A DNA stretch of 64,000 bases, taken from Thermomonas carbonis (GTDB lineage Bacteria > Pseudomonadota > Gammaproteobacteria > Xanthomonadales > Xanthomonadaceae). Made by a program: the position numbers and the translations under genes. The stretch spans positions 431,001 through 495,000 of the forward strand of contig NZ_CP060719.1 of NCBI RefSeq assembly GCF_014396975.1, given 5' to 3'. Positions 37,776 to 47,147 of this stretch are shown in pieces. Below the pieces are notes generated by a model that searched no databases, was not told the DNA's origin, and worked only from the letters and a program-made list of their open reading frames with translations. Position 1 is the stretch's first letter. Every line of letters begins with the position of its first letter.

Positions 37776-39875
37776 TCACGCCGCGGCGAAACGGGCCGCG
37801 CCACCGACCCAGCGATCGATGATGCGGTTCGCCGCGTCGGGCGCGTCCTGCAGCAAACGATCTGCCAGGGCATGCACCTGCGGCAGCAAATCCGCATCCC
37901 GCGCGAGATCAGCGATGCGAAACGCGGCGAGGCCGGTCTGGCGGGTGCCCAGCAACTCGCCGGGGCCACGCAATTGCAGGTCTTTTTCGGCGATGGCGAA
38001 GCCGTCGTTGGTCTGCCGCAAGGTGTCCAGCCGCTGGCGCGCCATCGCCGACAGCGGCGACTGGTAAAGCAGCACGCAACTCGACGCCGCGCTGCCGCGC
38101 CCCACCCGCCCGCGTAGTTGGTGCAATTGCGCCAGCCCGAGTCGCTCGGCGTTCTCGATCACCATCAGCGAGGCATTCGGCACGTCCACGCCGACTTCGA
38201 TCACCGTGGTCGCCACCAGCAGGTCGATGCTGCCGTCCTTGAACGCGCGCATGGTCGATTGCTTTTCCGCCGCCTTCAGCCGGCCGTGGACCAGGCCGAT
38301 GCGCGCATTCGGCAACGCGGCCTGCAAGGTCTCGAACGTCGATTGCGCGGCCTGCGCCTCGATCTCGTCGGAGTCGTCGATCAGCGTGCACACCCAGTAC
38401 GCCTGGCGGCCTTCGGCGCAGGCCTGGCGGATGCGTTCGACCAGCTCCGCGCGGCGTTCCGCCGACAGCGCGATGGTGGTAATCGGCGTGCGTCCCGGCG
38501 GCAATTCGTCGATGGCCGACACGTCCAGGTCGGCATACGCGCTCATCGCCAGCGTGCGCGGAATCGGGGTGGCGGTCATCACCAACTGGTGCGGGACATT
38601 GCCCTTGCCCTTGTCGCGCAACGCCAATCGCTGATGCACGCCGAAGCGGTGTTGTTCGTCGACGATGGCCAGCGCGAGGTCGTCGAACTCGACGCCCTCC
38701 TGCATCAACGCATGCGTACCGACGACGACCTGCGCCGCACCCGACGCGACCTCGTCCAAGGCCTTTGCACGCGCCTTGCCGGTGACTTTGCCGGCCAACC
38801 AGCCCACCCGGATCTCGAGCGGCTCCAGCCAGCCACGCAGGTTCGCCAGGTGCTGTTCTGCGAGAAGCTCGGTCGGTGCCATCAACGCCGCCTGGCGACC
38901 ATCCGCCACCGCGAGCAGGGCCGCCATCGCCGCGACCACGGTCTTGCCGCTGCCGACGTCGCCCTGCACCAACCGCAGCATCGGCCGCGGCTGCGACAGG
39001 TCCTCACGCAATTGCGCGTACACCCGCGCCTGCGCGTTGGTGAGCGCGAACGGCAATGCATCACGCAGGCGTGCGACGTGGCGTTCATCGCCGACCAATG
39101 CGCGCGTGCCTTCGGCCTGCAGCGCGAGTCGCTGCCGGCGCAGGCTGAGTTGGTGGGCCAGCAATTCTTCCAACGCCAAGCGACGCTGCGCCGGATGCAG
39201 GCCGGTCTGCAAGGCGGTGACATCGGCCTCGCGCGGTGGCGCGTGCAGGGTCAGCAGCGCCTCGCGCAACGTGGGTAATCGCATCTCGCGCAGCCATCCG
39301 CGCGGGAGCAACTCCAACACGTCCTCGTCCGGCAAACGCTGCAGGGCCAGGCCGATCAGCTTGCGCAGGTTGGCCGGGCCGATCCCTTCGACCTCCGGAT
39401 AGACCGGATCCAGCGCCTCGCCCAGACCGTGCTCGCCGGCATCGAGGACGCGATAACTCGGATGCACGATCTCCAGCCCGAGCTGGCCCGCGCGTGGCAT
39501 GCCGTAGGCGCGGATGCGCGCGCCCGGCACGAACTGCGACAGCTGCTGGGCGCGGAAATGGAAGAAGCGCAGCACCAGCGTGCCGCGCGACTCGTCGGAC
39601 AGCGCGACGCGCAACATCGGCCGGTAGCGAAAGCCGCGTTCGACCGCTTCGACCTTGCCCTCGACTTGCGCGGCCACACCCGGACGCAGGTCGCGGATCG
39701 CGGTCAGCGCGGTGCGATCTTCGTAGCCGCGCGGCAGGTGCAGCCACAAGTCCTGCAGGTTGGCCAACCCGCGCGCGGCCAGTTTCTCCGCGACCGCGGG
39801 GCCCACGCCCGGCAGCACCGACAGCGGCGTCGCGCTGGCCGCCAGGGCGGGTGCGGGTCCCGAAGGGCGTGGCAC
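37776..39875 (-). CDS. recG: ATP-dependent DNA helicase RecG
   Basis: 699 residues, family length. An OB-fold wedge domain lies at about 15-150, then helicase motifs: Walker A GDVGSGKT, DEQHRFG, MTATPIPRTLA, and motif V/VI with VGVDVPNAS and QLRGRVGRG. It reverses stalled replication forks and remodels branched DNA. The ridA gene starts upstream on the same strand, with only seven bases between its stop and this ATG, so the two are likely co-transcribed. Confidence 0.96.
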   Translation of the reverse strand: MPRPSGPAPALAASATPLSVLPGVGPAVAEKLAARGLANLQDLWLHLPRGYEDRTALTAIRDLRPGVAAQVEGKVEAVERGFRYRPMLRVALSDESRGTLVLRFFHFRAQQLSQFVPGARIRAYGMPRAGQLGLEIVHPSYRVLDAGEHGLGEALDPVYPEVEGIGPANLRKLIGLALQRLPDEDVLELLPRGWLREMRLPTLREALLTLHAPPREADVTALQTGLHPAQRRLALEELLAHQLSLRRQRLALQAEGTRALVGDERHVARLRDALPFALTNAQARVYAQLREDLSQPRPMLRLVQGDVGSGKTVVAAMAALLAVADGRQAALMAPTELLAEQHLANLRGWLEPLEIRVGWLAGKVTGKARAKALDEVASGAAQVVVGTHALMQEGVEFDDLALAIVDEQHRFGVHQRLALRDKGKGNVPHQLVMTATPIPRTLAMSAYADLDVSAIDELPPGRTPITTIALSAERRAELVERIRQACAEGRQAYWVCTLIDDSDEIEAQAAQSTFETLQAALPNARIGLVHGRLKAAEKQSTMRAFKDGSIDLLVATTVIEVGVDVPNASLMVIENAERLGLAQLHQLRGRVGRGSAASSCVLLYQSPLSAMARQRLDTLRQTNDGFAIAEKDLQLRGPGELLGTRQTGLAAFRIADLARDADLLPQVHALADRLLQDAPDAANRIIDRWVGGAARFAAA

Positions 39876-39882
39876 GCCGGGC

Positions 39883-40275
39883 TCAGTCCGCCTGTGGCAG
39901 GACCATCAGCGCATCGACCTCGAACGCGGCACCTTTCGGCAGCGCCGGCACCTCGATGGTCGAGCGCGCCGGATACGGTTGCGCGAAGTACTCGCCCATC
40001 ACCGCGTTGACCGCGGCGAACTGCGACAGATCGGTCAGATACAGACCGACACGGGTGATGTCGTCCATCGTGCCGCCCGCGGCATCGCACACGGCCTTGA
40101 GGTTGTCGAAGGCGCGGCGTGCCTGCGCGGTGATGTCGCCGGCGACGAGTTCGCCGGTAGCCGAATCAAGCGGGATCTGGCCGCTGAAGAACACCAGGTT
40201 GCCGGCGCGGGTGGCTTGCGAATACGGACCGATCGCGGCGGGCGCGCGGTCGCTGTGGATGGCGGTGCGGGGCAT
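39883..40275 (-). CDS. ridA: RidA family reactive intermediate deaminase
   Basis: 130 residues. The family motifs GPYSQATRAGNLVFFSGQIP and YPARSTIEVPALPKGA are complete, with the substrate-binding Arg104 that marks active RidA. It hydrolyses reactive 2-aminoacrylate and other enamines or imines made by PLP enzymes. It lies between spoT and recG on the same strand, an order common in gammaproteobacteria. Confidence 0.95.
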   Translation of the reverse strand: MPRTAIHSDRAPAAIGPYSQATRAGNLVFFSGQIPLDSATGELVAGDITAQARRAFDNLKAVCDAAGGTMDDITRVGLYLTDLSQFAAVNAVMGEYFAQPYPARSTIEVPALPKGAAFEVDALMVLPQAD

Positions 40276-40315
40276 GCGGGCTGGTTCCGTCGGGGAAGTC
40301 GACAGTGTAACGACG

Positions 40316-42484
40316 CTACAGCCGGCCGACCCCGTGGACCACGCCTAGCCGGCGGATGCGGCGCATCACTTCGGCCAGGTGCTTGCGATCGCTGACCTCG
40401 ATCGAGAAACGGATCGCCGCGGTATGGGTGTCGCGCTCCAGGTACTCGACACGGTCGATGTTGGATTCGGCGTGCGCGATCGCCGCGGCGACCTGGGCCA
40501 GCACGCCGGGTCGGTTCTCGACTTCGATGCGCAACGCCGCATCGAAGTCGCCGGAGACGGCGCGATCCCAGCCGATCGCCACCCAGCGCTCCGGCGACTT
40601 GCGGAACTCGGCCACGTTCGGGCATTCCAGCCGGTGCACCACGATGCCCTTGCCGGCGCTGTGGTAGCCCATGATCTCGTCGCCCGGGATCGGCATGCAG
40701 CATTGCGCGAAGCTGATCACCCCGCGCTCGGAACCGGTGATCAGGATGCGCTCGCCGGGCACCGCATCCGGTTGCAGCAAGTTCGGCGGCTGCTCCTGCG
40801 CGAGCGTCAGCGCGACCTGCGTGGGCATGCGGTTGCCCAGGGCGATGTCGGCCAGCAACGCTTCCAGCCGAGGGAAACGGTTCTCCGCCAGATAGCCGTC
40901 CAGGCGCGCCAACGGCAGCCGATCCAGCGAAGTGCCCCGCTCGCCCAGCGCGCGATCCAGCATGTGGTGGCCGACGCGGACCGCATCCTCGTGTTCGAGA
41001 TGCTTGAGCTGCTGGCGGATCGCGGTGCGCGCCTTGCCGGTGACCACGTATTCCAGCCACTGCGGGGCCGGCGAGGCCGACTTGGCGGTGATGATCTCCA
41101 CGGTCTGGCCACTCGCAAGCTGCGCACGCAGCGGGGCCAGCTTGCGGTCCACCCGCGCGGCGACCGCATGGTTGCCGACATCGGTATGCACCGCATAGGC
41201 GAAGTCGAGCGCGGTGGAATTGCGCGGCAACGACAGGATGTCGCCCTTCGGACTGAACAGGTAGACCTCGTCCGGGAACAGGTCGACCTTGACGTTCTCG
41301 AGGAACTCGAGCGATGAACCGGTACCGCGCTGGCTTTCCACCAGGCCGGCGATCCACGCCGAGGCGCGGCTCTGCGCGCTGTTGCCGGCGTCACCGCCAT
41401 GCTTGTACGCCCAGTGGGCGGCGACGCCGCGCTCCGCGACAAGGTCCATTTCCCGCGTGCGGATCTGCACTTCGATCGGCGAGCCGTAGGGCCCGAACAG
41501 CACGGTGTGCAGCGACTGGTAACCGTTCGCCTTGGGGATCGCGATGAAGTCGCGGAAGCGCGCGTCCAGTGGCTTGTATACGGAGTGGACGACGCCGAGC
41601 GCGTGGTAGCAGTCCGGCACGCTATCGACGATGACCCGGTAGCCGAACACGTCCATGACCTGGTCGAAGCTGCGGTTCTCCGCGTGCATCTTGGTGTAGA
41701 TGCTCCAAGGCGTCTTGATCCGCCCGACCAGCCGGTGCGGCAGTTTCTCCAGCGCCAGTTTCTGCGCCAAGCGCGCTTCGATCTGCGCCAGCGCCTCGCG
41801 GCGCACGACCGGCTGGCTGCGGATGCGTTTCTCGATTACCGCGTGCCGCCACGGATGCAGCGCGCGGAAGCCGAGGTCCTGCAGCTCGGACTTGATCAGG
41901 TTCATGCCCAGCCGCTGGGCGATCGGCGCGAAGATTTCCAGCGTTTCCACCGCGATGCGCCGGCGCGCTTCCGCGGACTGCGCACCCAGCGTGCGCATGT
42001 TGTGCAGGCGATCGGCCAGCTTGATCAGGATGACCCGCAGGTCGCGCGACATCGCCAGCAGCATCTTGCGGAAACTCTCCGCGGCGGCTTCCTGGCGGTC
42101 GGCGAAGTGCAGCTTGTCGAGCTTGGTGACGCCATCGACCAGTCCCGCGACGGTCTCGCCGAACTGCGCGGCCAGGTCCTGGCGGGAGAGCGGCGTGTCC
42201 TCGATGGTGTCGTGCAGGATCGCGGCGACCAGGGTCTCCACGTCCAGGCCCTGCTCGGCCAGCACCTGCGCTACCGCGACCGGATGGGTGATGTAGGGCT
42301 CGCCTGACTTGCGGGTCTGCCCGGCGTGCGCCGCCGCGCCGACCGCCCATGCCCTGCGCAGTTGCGCCCTCTGGGCCTGCGGCAGGTAATTCGCGGCGCG
42401 TTCCAGCGACTGCACATAGTCCGGCACCGCATCCTCATCGGGCGCGGTCAGCGGCAGGGCAAGCGCAGGATCGCCGGGACTCAT
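40316..42484 (-). CDS. spoT: Bifunctional (p)ppGpp synthetase/hydrolase SpoT
   Basis: 722 residues. HD hydrolase domain with LHDTIEDT (His91-Asp92), synthetase domain with YRVIVDSVPDCYHALG and RFRDFIAIPKANGYQSLHT, then TGS (VDLFPDEVYLFSPKGDI), a zinc-finger/helical region and a C-terminal ACT domain. The intact HD pair and the basic RFRD loop (RelA has an acidic EFDD) mark a bifunctional SpoT. It controls alarmone level in starvation. It follows rpoZ after a strong terminator. Confidence 0.96.
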   Translation of the reverse strand: MSPGDPALALPLTAPDEDAVPDYVQSLERAANYLPQAQRAQLRRAWAVGAAAHAGQTRKSGEPYITHPVAVAQVLAEQGLDVETLVAAILHDTIEDTPLSRQDLAAQFGETVAGLVDGVTKLDKLHFADRQEAAAESFRKMLLAMSRDLRVILIKLADRLHNMRTLGAQSAEARRRIAVETLEIFAPIAQRLGMNLIKSELQDLGFRALHPWRHAVIEKRIRSQPVVRREALAQIEARLAQKLALEKLPHRLVGRIKTPWSIYTKMHAENRSFDQVMDVFGYRVIVDSVPDCYHALGVVHSVYKPLDARFRDFIAIPKANGYQSLHTVLFGPYGSPIEVQIRTREMDLVAERGVAAHWAYKHGGDAGNSAQSRASAWIAGLVESQRGTGSSLEFLENVKVDLFPDEVYLFSPKGDILSLPRNSTALDFAYAVHTDVGNHAVAARVDRKLAPLRAQLASGQTVEIITAKSASPAPQWLEYVVTGKARTAIRQQLKHLEHEDAVRVGHHMLDRALGERGTSLDRLPLARLDGYLAENRFPRLEALLADIALGNRMPTQVALTLAQEQPPNLLQPDAVPGERILITGSERGVISFAQCCMPIPGDEIMGYHSAGKGIVVHRLECPNVAEFRKSPERWVAIGWDRAVSGDFDAALRIEVENRPGVLAQVAAAIAHAESNIDRVEYLERDTHTAAIRFSIEVSDRKHLAEVMRRIRRLGVVHGVGRL

Positions 42485-42537
42485 GCGGCGAGCCTAACCG
42501 GGCCGTATGGGAGCCGTAAACCCCTGTCCCGGAAACG

Positions 42538-42562
42538 AAAAACGGCCCCTCGGGCCGTTTTT
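42538..42562 (-). terminator. Rho-independent terminator of gmk-rpoZ
   Basis: AAAAACGGCCC pairs perfectly with GGGCCGTTTTT around a three-base loop, starting 21 bases past the rpoZ stop. It separates rpoZ from spoT, which in many relatives are in one operon; partial readthrough is possible. Confidence 0.85.
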
Positions 42563-42583
42563 CTGCGCCATGAAAGCTGACGA

Positions 42584-42883
42584 TCAGTCGTCGCCCTTCA
42601 TGTCGTCGTCGCCGGCCACCACTTCGGCCGCGGCCCACTCCATCGCCTCGCGCTCCTTGCGCTCGCGCTCAGCCTTTTCGACCGCGTTGATGTAGTCGGT
42701 ATCGATCTCGCGCGCGGCGATCTCGCGCAGGGCAAGCACGGTCGGCTTGTCGTTGGCTTCGCTGTTGTCCAGCTTCGGCTCCACGCCGCCTGCCAGCTGG
42801 CGCGCGCGCTTGGCGGCCATCATCACGAGATCGAAGCGGTTGTCGACCACTTCCAGGCAATCTTCCACGGTAATACGGGCCAT
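42584..42883 (-). CDS. rpoZ: RNA polymerase omega subunit
   Basis: 99 residues, [29 protein letters not shown], the highly conserved omega N-terminus, followed by the [12 protein letters not shown] segment. It binds the beta' subunit and helps form the ppGpp site on RNA polymerase. The acidic tail (DDDMKGDD) is usual. It lies between gmk and spoT, linking ppGpp metabolism with its target. Confidence 0.97.
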   Translation of the reverse strand: MARITVEDCLEVVDNRFDLVMMAAKRARQLAGGVEPKLDNSEANDKPTVLALREIAAREIDTDYINAVEKAERERKEREAMEWAAAEVVAGDDDMKGDD

Positions 42884-43012
42884 GTATGTCCTGCGGCCGC
42901 TGGGCCGCTGAAGTGTTCGAGAGGGGCCGGAATTCTAGCCGGGGAACCCCATGAAGGCAAGCTCATGCCTTGAAAATCAGAAACTTAGGCCCTCGACGAC
43001 GCCTGCTTCCGC

Positions 43013-43630
43013 CTACTCGTCGACCAGCAGCGAGGTGATCAGGCGGGCATGTCGCGCCACCTGGGCGTCCTTGCGCAGCCGGCTGGCGGTGAAGATGCTG
43101 CACATCTCGGCGACCGCGGTCTCGAAATCCTCGTTGACGATCACGTAGTCGAATTCGCCGTAATGGCTCATCTCCTCGCGCGCGGCATCCAGCCGCTGGC
43201 GGATCACGTCCTCGGAATCCTGCCCGCGCTTGCGCATGCGCTCTTCCAGCGCGGCCCGCGACGGCGGCAGGATGAACACGCTGACCGCGTCCGGGATCTT
43301 GTTGCGCACCTGACGCGCACCCTGCCAGTCGATTTCCAGCAGCACGTCGCGACCGGCCGACAGCTGCGGATCCACCGACTGCCGCGCGGTGCCCTTCCAG
43401 TCGCCGTGCACCAGCGCGTGCTCGAAGAAGTCGCCCTCGGCGACCATCGCCTTGAACTCCTCGGCACCGATGAAGTGGTAGTGCTCGGCATGGCGTTCAC
43501 CCGGTCGCGGCTGCCGCGAGGTGAACGAGATCGACAGGCTGATGTTCGCATCGCGCGCCAGCACCGCGTTGACGATGCTGGATTTCCCGGCACCCGAGGG
43601 CGCGGCGACGATGTAGAGGGTTCCGCGCAT
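43013..43630 (-). CDS. gmk: Guanylate kinase
   Basis: 205 residues. P-loop AAPSGAGKSS at 9-18, GMP-binding SFTSRQPRPGE and the lid RMRKRGQDSEDVI. It phosphorylates GMP to GDP with ATP. Seventeen bases after the yicC stop, so yicC and gmk are probably one transcript; rpoZ follows after 129 bases. Confidence 0.97.
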   Translation of the reverse strand: MRGTLYIVAAPSGAGKSSIVNAVLARDANISLSISFTSRQPRPGERHAEHYHFIGAEEFKAMVAEGDFFEHALVHGDWKGTARQSVDPQLSAGRDVLLEIDWQGARQVRNKIPDAVSVFILPPSRAALEERMRKRGQDSEDVIRQRLDAAREEMSHYGEFDYVIVNEDFETAVAEMCSIFTASRLRKDAQVARHARLITSLLVDE

Positions 43631-43647
43631 GGACTACTCGACTTCTT

Positions 43648-44511
43648 TCATTCGATGTTCTGGATCTGTTCGCGGATCTGGTCGATCAGCACTTTCAGTT
43701 CGACCGCGGCGTTGCTGGTGCGCGCATCGACCGACTTGCTTCCCAGGGTATTCGCCTCGCGGTTGAATTCCTGCAACAGGAAATCCAGGCGGCGACCCAC
43801 GGGGTCTTTCTGCTTGAGGGTGCGACGCAATTCGGACAGGTGGCTGTCGAGGCGGTCGAGTTCCTCGTCCACGTCGAGTTTCTGCAGCCACATCACCAGT
43901 TCCTGCTCGATCCGGCCCGGGTCCGCGGGTTGCGCGAGGTCGGCCAGTCGCGCATCCAGCTTGTTGCGCTGGCCGGTGCGGATCAGCGGAATCAGGTTGC
44001 GCACCTCGGCGGCGATCGCGGCGATCGCGGTGGCGCGCTCGCCGATGACTTCGGCCAGCTTGCCGCCCTCACGCTCGCGCGAGGCCACGAAATCGTCCAG
44101 CACCGCATCGAGCAACACCATCGCTTCGCGCTGCAATGCGTCCGCATCGACGCCACGCGTCTGCAGCACGCCGGGGAACTGCAGCAATTCGGTGAACTGC
44201 ACGCGCAGTTGCGGGAAGCGTGAATCCAGTTGCTGCGCGAGATCGCCCAGCCGCGCAACCAGCGCTTCATCGACCTGCAGCGCATCGCTGCCGTTCGCCG
44301 GGCGCAGCCGCAGCACCAGGTCCAGCTTGCCGCGCGAGACCCGCGTGGCCACGCGTTCGCGCAGTTGCGGCTCCAGCACGCGCAATTCGTCGGGCAGGCG
44401 CACGCCGAGTTCGAGGAAGCGATGGTTGACCGCGCGCATCTCGCAACCGAGCACGCCCCATTCGGTGCTGCGCTCGCCGGCGGCGTAAGCGGTCATGCTG
44501 CGGATGGGCAT
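43648..44511 (-). CDS. yicC: YicC family endoribonuclease-like protein
   Basis: 287 residues from the ATG at 44511 ([14 protein letters not shown]); the upstream open frame runs into the rph leader and is rejected. The family N-terminus SMTAYA, the central ARGKLD-like [12 protein letters not shown] and the conserved C-terminal block [26 protein letters not shown] are present. E. coli YicC is an RNase that degrades the small RNA RyhB. Divergent from rph by 79 bases. Confidence 0.93.
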   Translation of the reverse strand: MPIRSMTAYAAGERSTEWGVLGCEMRAVNHRFLELGVRLPDELRVLEPQLRERVATRVSRGKLDLVLRLRPANGSDALQVDEALVARLGDLAQQLDSRFPQLRVQFTELLQFPGVLQTRGVDADALQREAMVLLDAVLDDFVASREREGGKLAEVIGERATAIAAIAAEVRNLIPLIRTGQRNKLDARLADLAQPADPGRIEQELVMWLQKLDVDEELDRLDSHLSELRRTLKQKDPVGRRLDFLLQEFNREANTLGSKSVDARTSNAAVELKVLIDQIREQIQNIE

Positions 44512-44590
44512 CGTGCTGCGGCCGGGAGAACGGAACGTGGATGGTAGTCTAGCGACCCGCCGGCTGCCGGCGTTCGTTGCCGGAATCCCG

Positions 44591-45319
44591 ATGTCGTTCG
44601 TTCGTCCCAGCGGCCGCACTGCCGACCAGATGCGCACCGTGTCCATCACCCGCGGCTTCACCCGTCATGCCGAGGGCTCGGTGCTGGTGGCGTTCGGCGA
44701 CACCCGTGTGCTGTGCACCGCCAGCGTCGACAACAAGGTGCCCGGATTCATGCGCGGCAAGGGCGAAGGCTGGGTCACCGCCGAATACGGCATGCTCCCG
44801 CGCGCCACGCATACCCGCAACGACCGCGAGGCCTCGCGCGGCAAGCAGGGCGGCCGCACCCTGGAGATCCAGCGCCTGATCGGGCGCAGCCTGCGCGCGT
44901 GCGTGGATCGCGCGGCGCTGGGCGAACGCACCATCACCCTGGATTGCGACGTGTTGCAGGCCGATGGCGGCACCCGCACCGCGGCGATCACCGGTGCCTA
45001 TGTCGCCCTGGTCGATGCGGTGCGCTGGATGCAGAAGCGCAAGGACATCACGAAGAATCCGATCATCGGCGCCGTCGCGGCGGTCTCGGTCGGCGTGTAT
45101 CGCGGCACCCCGGTGCTGGATCTCGACTACGCCGAGGACAGCGACTGCGACACCGACATGAACGTGGTGATGAACGACGGCGGCGGTTTCATCGAGCTGC
45201 AGGGCACCGCCGAGGGCCACGCCTTCCGGCGCGATGAACTCGATGCGTTGCTGTTGTTGGCGGGCCACGGCTGCAACGAGCTGTTCGCCGCGCAACAGGC
45301 GGCACTGGCACAGGCGTGA
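44591..45319 (+). CDS. rph: Ribonuclease PH
   Basis: 242 residues from the ATG at 44591 ([15 protein letters not shown]), the conserved start. The phosphate-binding and catalytic motifs [20 protein letters not shown] and [14 protein letters not shown] are present. It trims tRNA 3' ends phosphorolytically. Its stop overlaps the GTG start of rdgB (GTGA), beginning a three-gene coupled set rph-rdgB-hemW. The full-length C-terminus ([20 protein letters not shown]) shows the protein is not truncated. Confidence 0.97.
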   Translation: MSFVRPSGRTADQMRTVSITRGFTRHAEGSVLVAFGDTRVLCTASVDNKVPGFMRGKGEGWVTAEYGMLPRATHTRNDREASRGKQGGRTLEIQRLIGRSLRACVDRAALGERTITLDCDVLQADGGTRTAAITGAYVALVDAVRWMQKRKDITKNPIIGAVAAVSVGVYRGTPVLDLDYAEDSDCDTDMNVVMNDGGGFIELQGTAEGHAFRRDELDALLLLAGHGCNELFAAQQAALAQA

Positions 45320-45900
45320 AGCTGGTCCTGGCCAGCAGCAACGCCGGCAAGCTGTTCGAGTTACGCGAGTTGCTGGGCGATGCGTTCGAGTTGCACGCGC
45401 AGTCCGAGTTCGGCGTGGAGGATGCCGAGGAAACCGGCCTGAGCTTCATCGAGAACGCGATCCTCAAGGCGCGCCACGCATCGAGTGCCACCGGCCTGCC
45501 GGCATTGGGCGACGATTCCGGCCTGTGCGTCGATGCGCTCGATGGCGCGCCCGGTTTGTACTCGGCGCGCTACAGCGGCGTGCACGGAAACGCTGAAGCG
45601 AACATCGACAAGTTGCTGGGCAACTTGCTGGGTGTGGCGGACGATGCGCGCACGGCGCGCTTCGTCTGCGTGCTGGCATTTGTACGCCACGCCACCGATC
45701 CGCAACCGCTGGTCGCCGAAGGCATCTGGGAAGGCCGCGTGCTGCATGCGCGCCGTGGCAGCAACGGTTTCGGCTACGACCCGGTTTTTTTCTCGCCCGC
45801 GCACGGTTGCAGCGCGGCGGAATTGCCGACCGCGACCAAGAATCGCGACAGCCATCGCGGGATCGCGCTGGCGAAGTTGCGCACGCTGCTGCAGGCGTAA
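45316..45900 (+). CDS. rdgB: XTP/dITP diphosphatase RdgB
   Basis: 194 residues from a GTG at 45316. Substrate-loop [13 protein letters not shown] at the start and the metal site [24 protein letters not shown] at about 63-86. It hydrolyses deaminated purine triphosphates (ITP, dITP, XTP) to keep them out of DNA. The stop TAA shares one base with the hemW ATG. Confidence 0.96.
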   Translation: MKLVLASSNAGKLFELRELLGDAFELHAQSEFGVEDAEETGLSFIENAILKARHASSATGLPALGDDSGLCVDALDGAPGLYSARYSGVHGNAEANIDKLLGNLLGVADDARTARFVCVLAFVRHATDPQPLVAEGIWEGRVLHARRGSNGFGYDPVFFSPAHGCSAAELPTATKNRDSHRGIALAKLRTLLQA

Positions 45901-47066
45901 TGCTCACCACGCCGCCGCTCTCCCTGTACGTGCACCTGCCCTGGTGCGTGCGCAAATGCCCGTACTGCGATTTCAACTCGCATGAATTCCGTGGCGAGGG
46001 CGGGCGCGGCGCGTTGCCGTTCGATGCCTACGTCGATGCATTGATCGCCGACCTCGACTTCGACCTGCCGCTGGTCTGGGGCCGCACCATCCAGACCCTA
46101 TTCTTCGGCGGCGGCACGCCCAGCCTGTTCCCGCCGGAGGCGATCGACCGGTTCCTGCAACTGGCCAGCGCGCGCCTGCGCTTCGCGCCGAATGCGGAAA
46201 TCACCCTGGAAACCAACCCGGGCACGGTCGAGCACGGCCCGTTCGCCGGCTATCGCGCGGCCGGCGTCAACCGCCTGAGCTTCGGCGTGCAGAGCTTCGA
46301 CGACGACTGCCTGCAGCGGCTCGGGCGGATCCATTCCAGCGGCGACGCGGAACGCGCGGTCAAGGCCGCGCAGGATGCCGGCATCGACAACCTCAACATC
46401 GACCTGATGTATGCGTTGCCGGGGCAATCGTTGGCGATGGCGCTGGTCGATGTCGAAAGCGCACTGGCGCTGCAGCCCGCGCACATGAGCCATTACCAGC
46501 TGACCCTGGAACCGAACACCGTGTTCGCCGCCCGCCCGCCCGCGGGGATCCCGGACGAGGACGGTGCCTGGGACATGCAGGACGATTGCCAGGCGCTGTT
46601 GGCCGCGGCCGGTTTCGCCCAGTACGAGGTCAGCGCCTATGCCCGCGAGGGTCGCCAGTGCGCGCATAACCTCAATTACTGGCGCTTCGGCGATTACCTG
46701 GGCATCGGTGCCGGCGCGCACGGCAAGCTGACCCTGGGTGCCACGCAGCAGGTGATGCGCCGCTGGAAACACAAGCACCCGTCGCAGTACCTGGCCACCG
46801 CCGGCAGCGAAGCGGCGATCGGCGGCGACGAGATCCTGGACGCCACCCGCCTGCCCTTCGACTTCATGTTGAATGCGCTGCGGCTCAACGAAGGCGTGCC
46901 GTTGGCGATGTTCGAGGCGCGCACCGGCTTGCCGCGCAGCGCGATAGAAGCGCCACTCCAGCGCGCGCGCGCCAATGGCTGGCTGGAGGACGATGCCGAC
47001 TGGCTGCGCCCGACCGAACTCGGCCGCCGTTTCACGAATGACGTGATTGGCCTGTTCCTCGTGTGA
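45900..47066 (+). CDS. hemW: Radical SAM family heme chaperone HemW
   Basis: 388 residues from the ATG at 45900. The radical-SAM cluster motif is CVRKCPYC (Cys16, Cys20, Cys23) and the SAM motif GGGTPSLFP follows. HNLNYWRFGDYLGIG contains the HNxxYW motif that identifies HemW rather than coproporphyrinogen oxidase HemN, with which it is often confused. It delivers heme to membrane proteins. Confidence 0.94.
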   Translation: MLTTPPLSLYVHLPWCVRKCPYCDFNSHEFRGEGGRGALPFDAYVDALIADLDFDLPLVWGRTIQTLFFGGGTPSLFPPEAIDRFLQLASARLRFAPNAEITLETNPGTVEHGPFAGYRAAGVNRLSFGVQSFDDDCLQRLGRIHSSGDAERAVKAAQDAGIDNLNIDLMYALPGQSLAMALVDVESALALQPAHMSHYQLTLEPNTVFAARPPAGIPDEDGAWDMQDDCQALLAAAGFAQYEVSAYAREGRQCAHNLNYWRFGDYLGIGAGAHGKLTLGATQQVMRRWKHKHPSQYLATAGSEAAIGGDEILDATRLPFDFMLNALRLNEGVPLAMFEARTGLPRSAIEAPLQRARANGWLEDDADWLRPTELGRRFTNDVIGLFLV

Positions 47067-47147
47067 ATTGCGTGACGTCGGTTCCAGTTGAGAGCCGACT
47101 GCGCAACGCATACCATCGCGTGTTCGCCGACGCGCAAGGGGACGCCG

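Noticed and set aside
45900..47066. Oxygen-independent coproporphyrinogen III oxidase HemN
   Set aside because: The HNxxYW motif and shorter length identify HemW instead.
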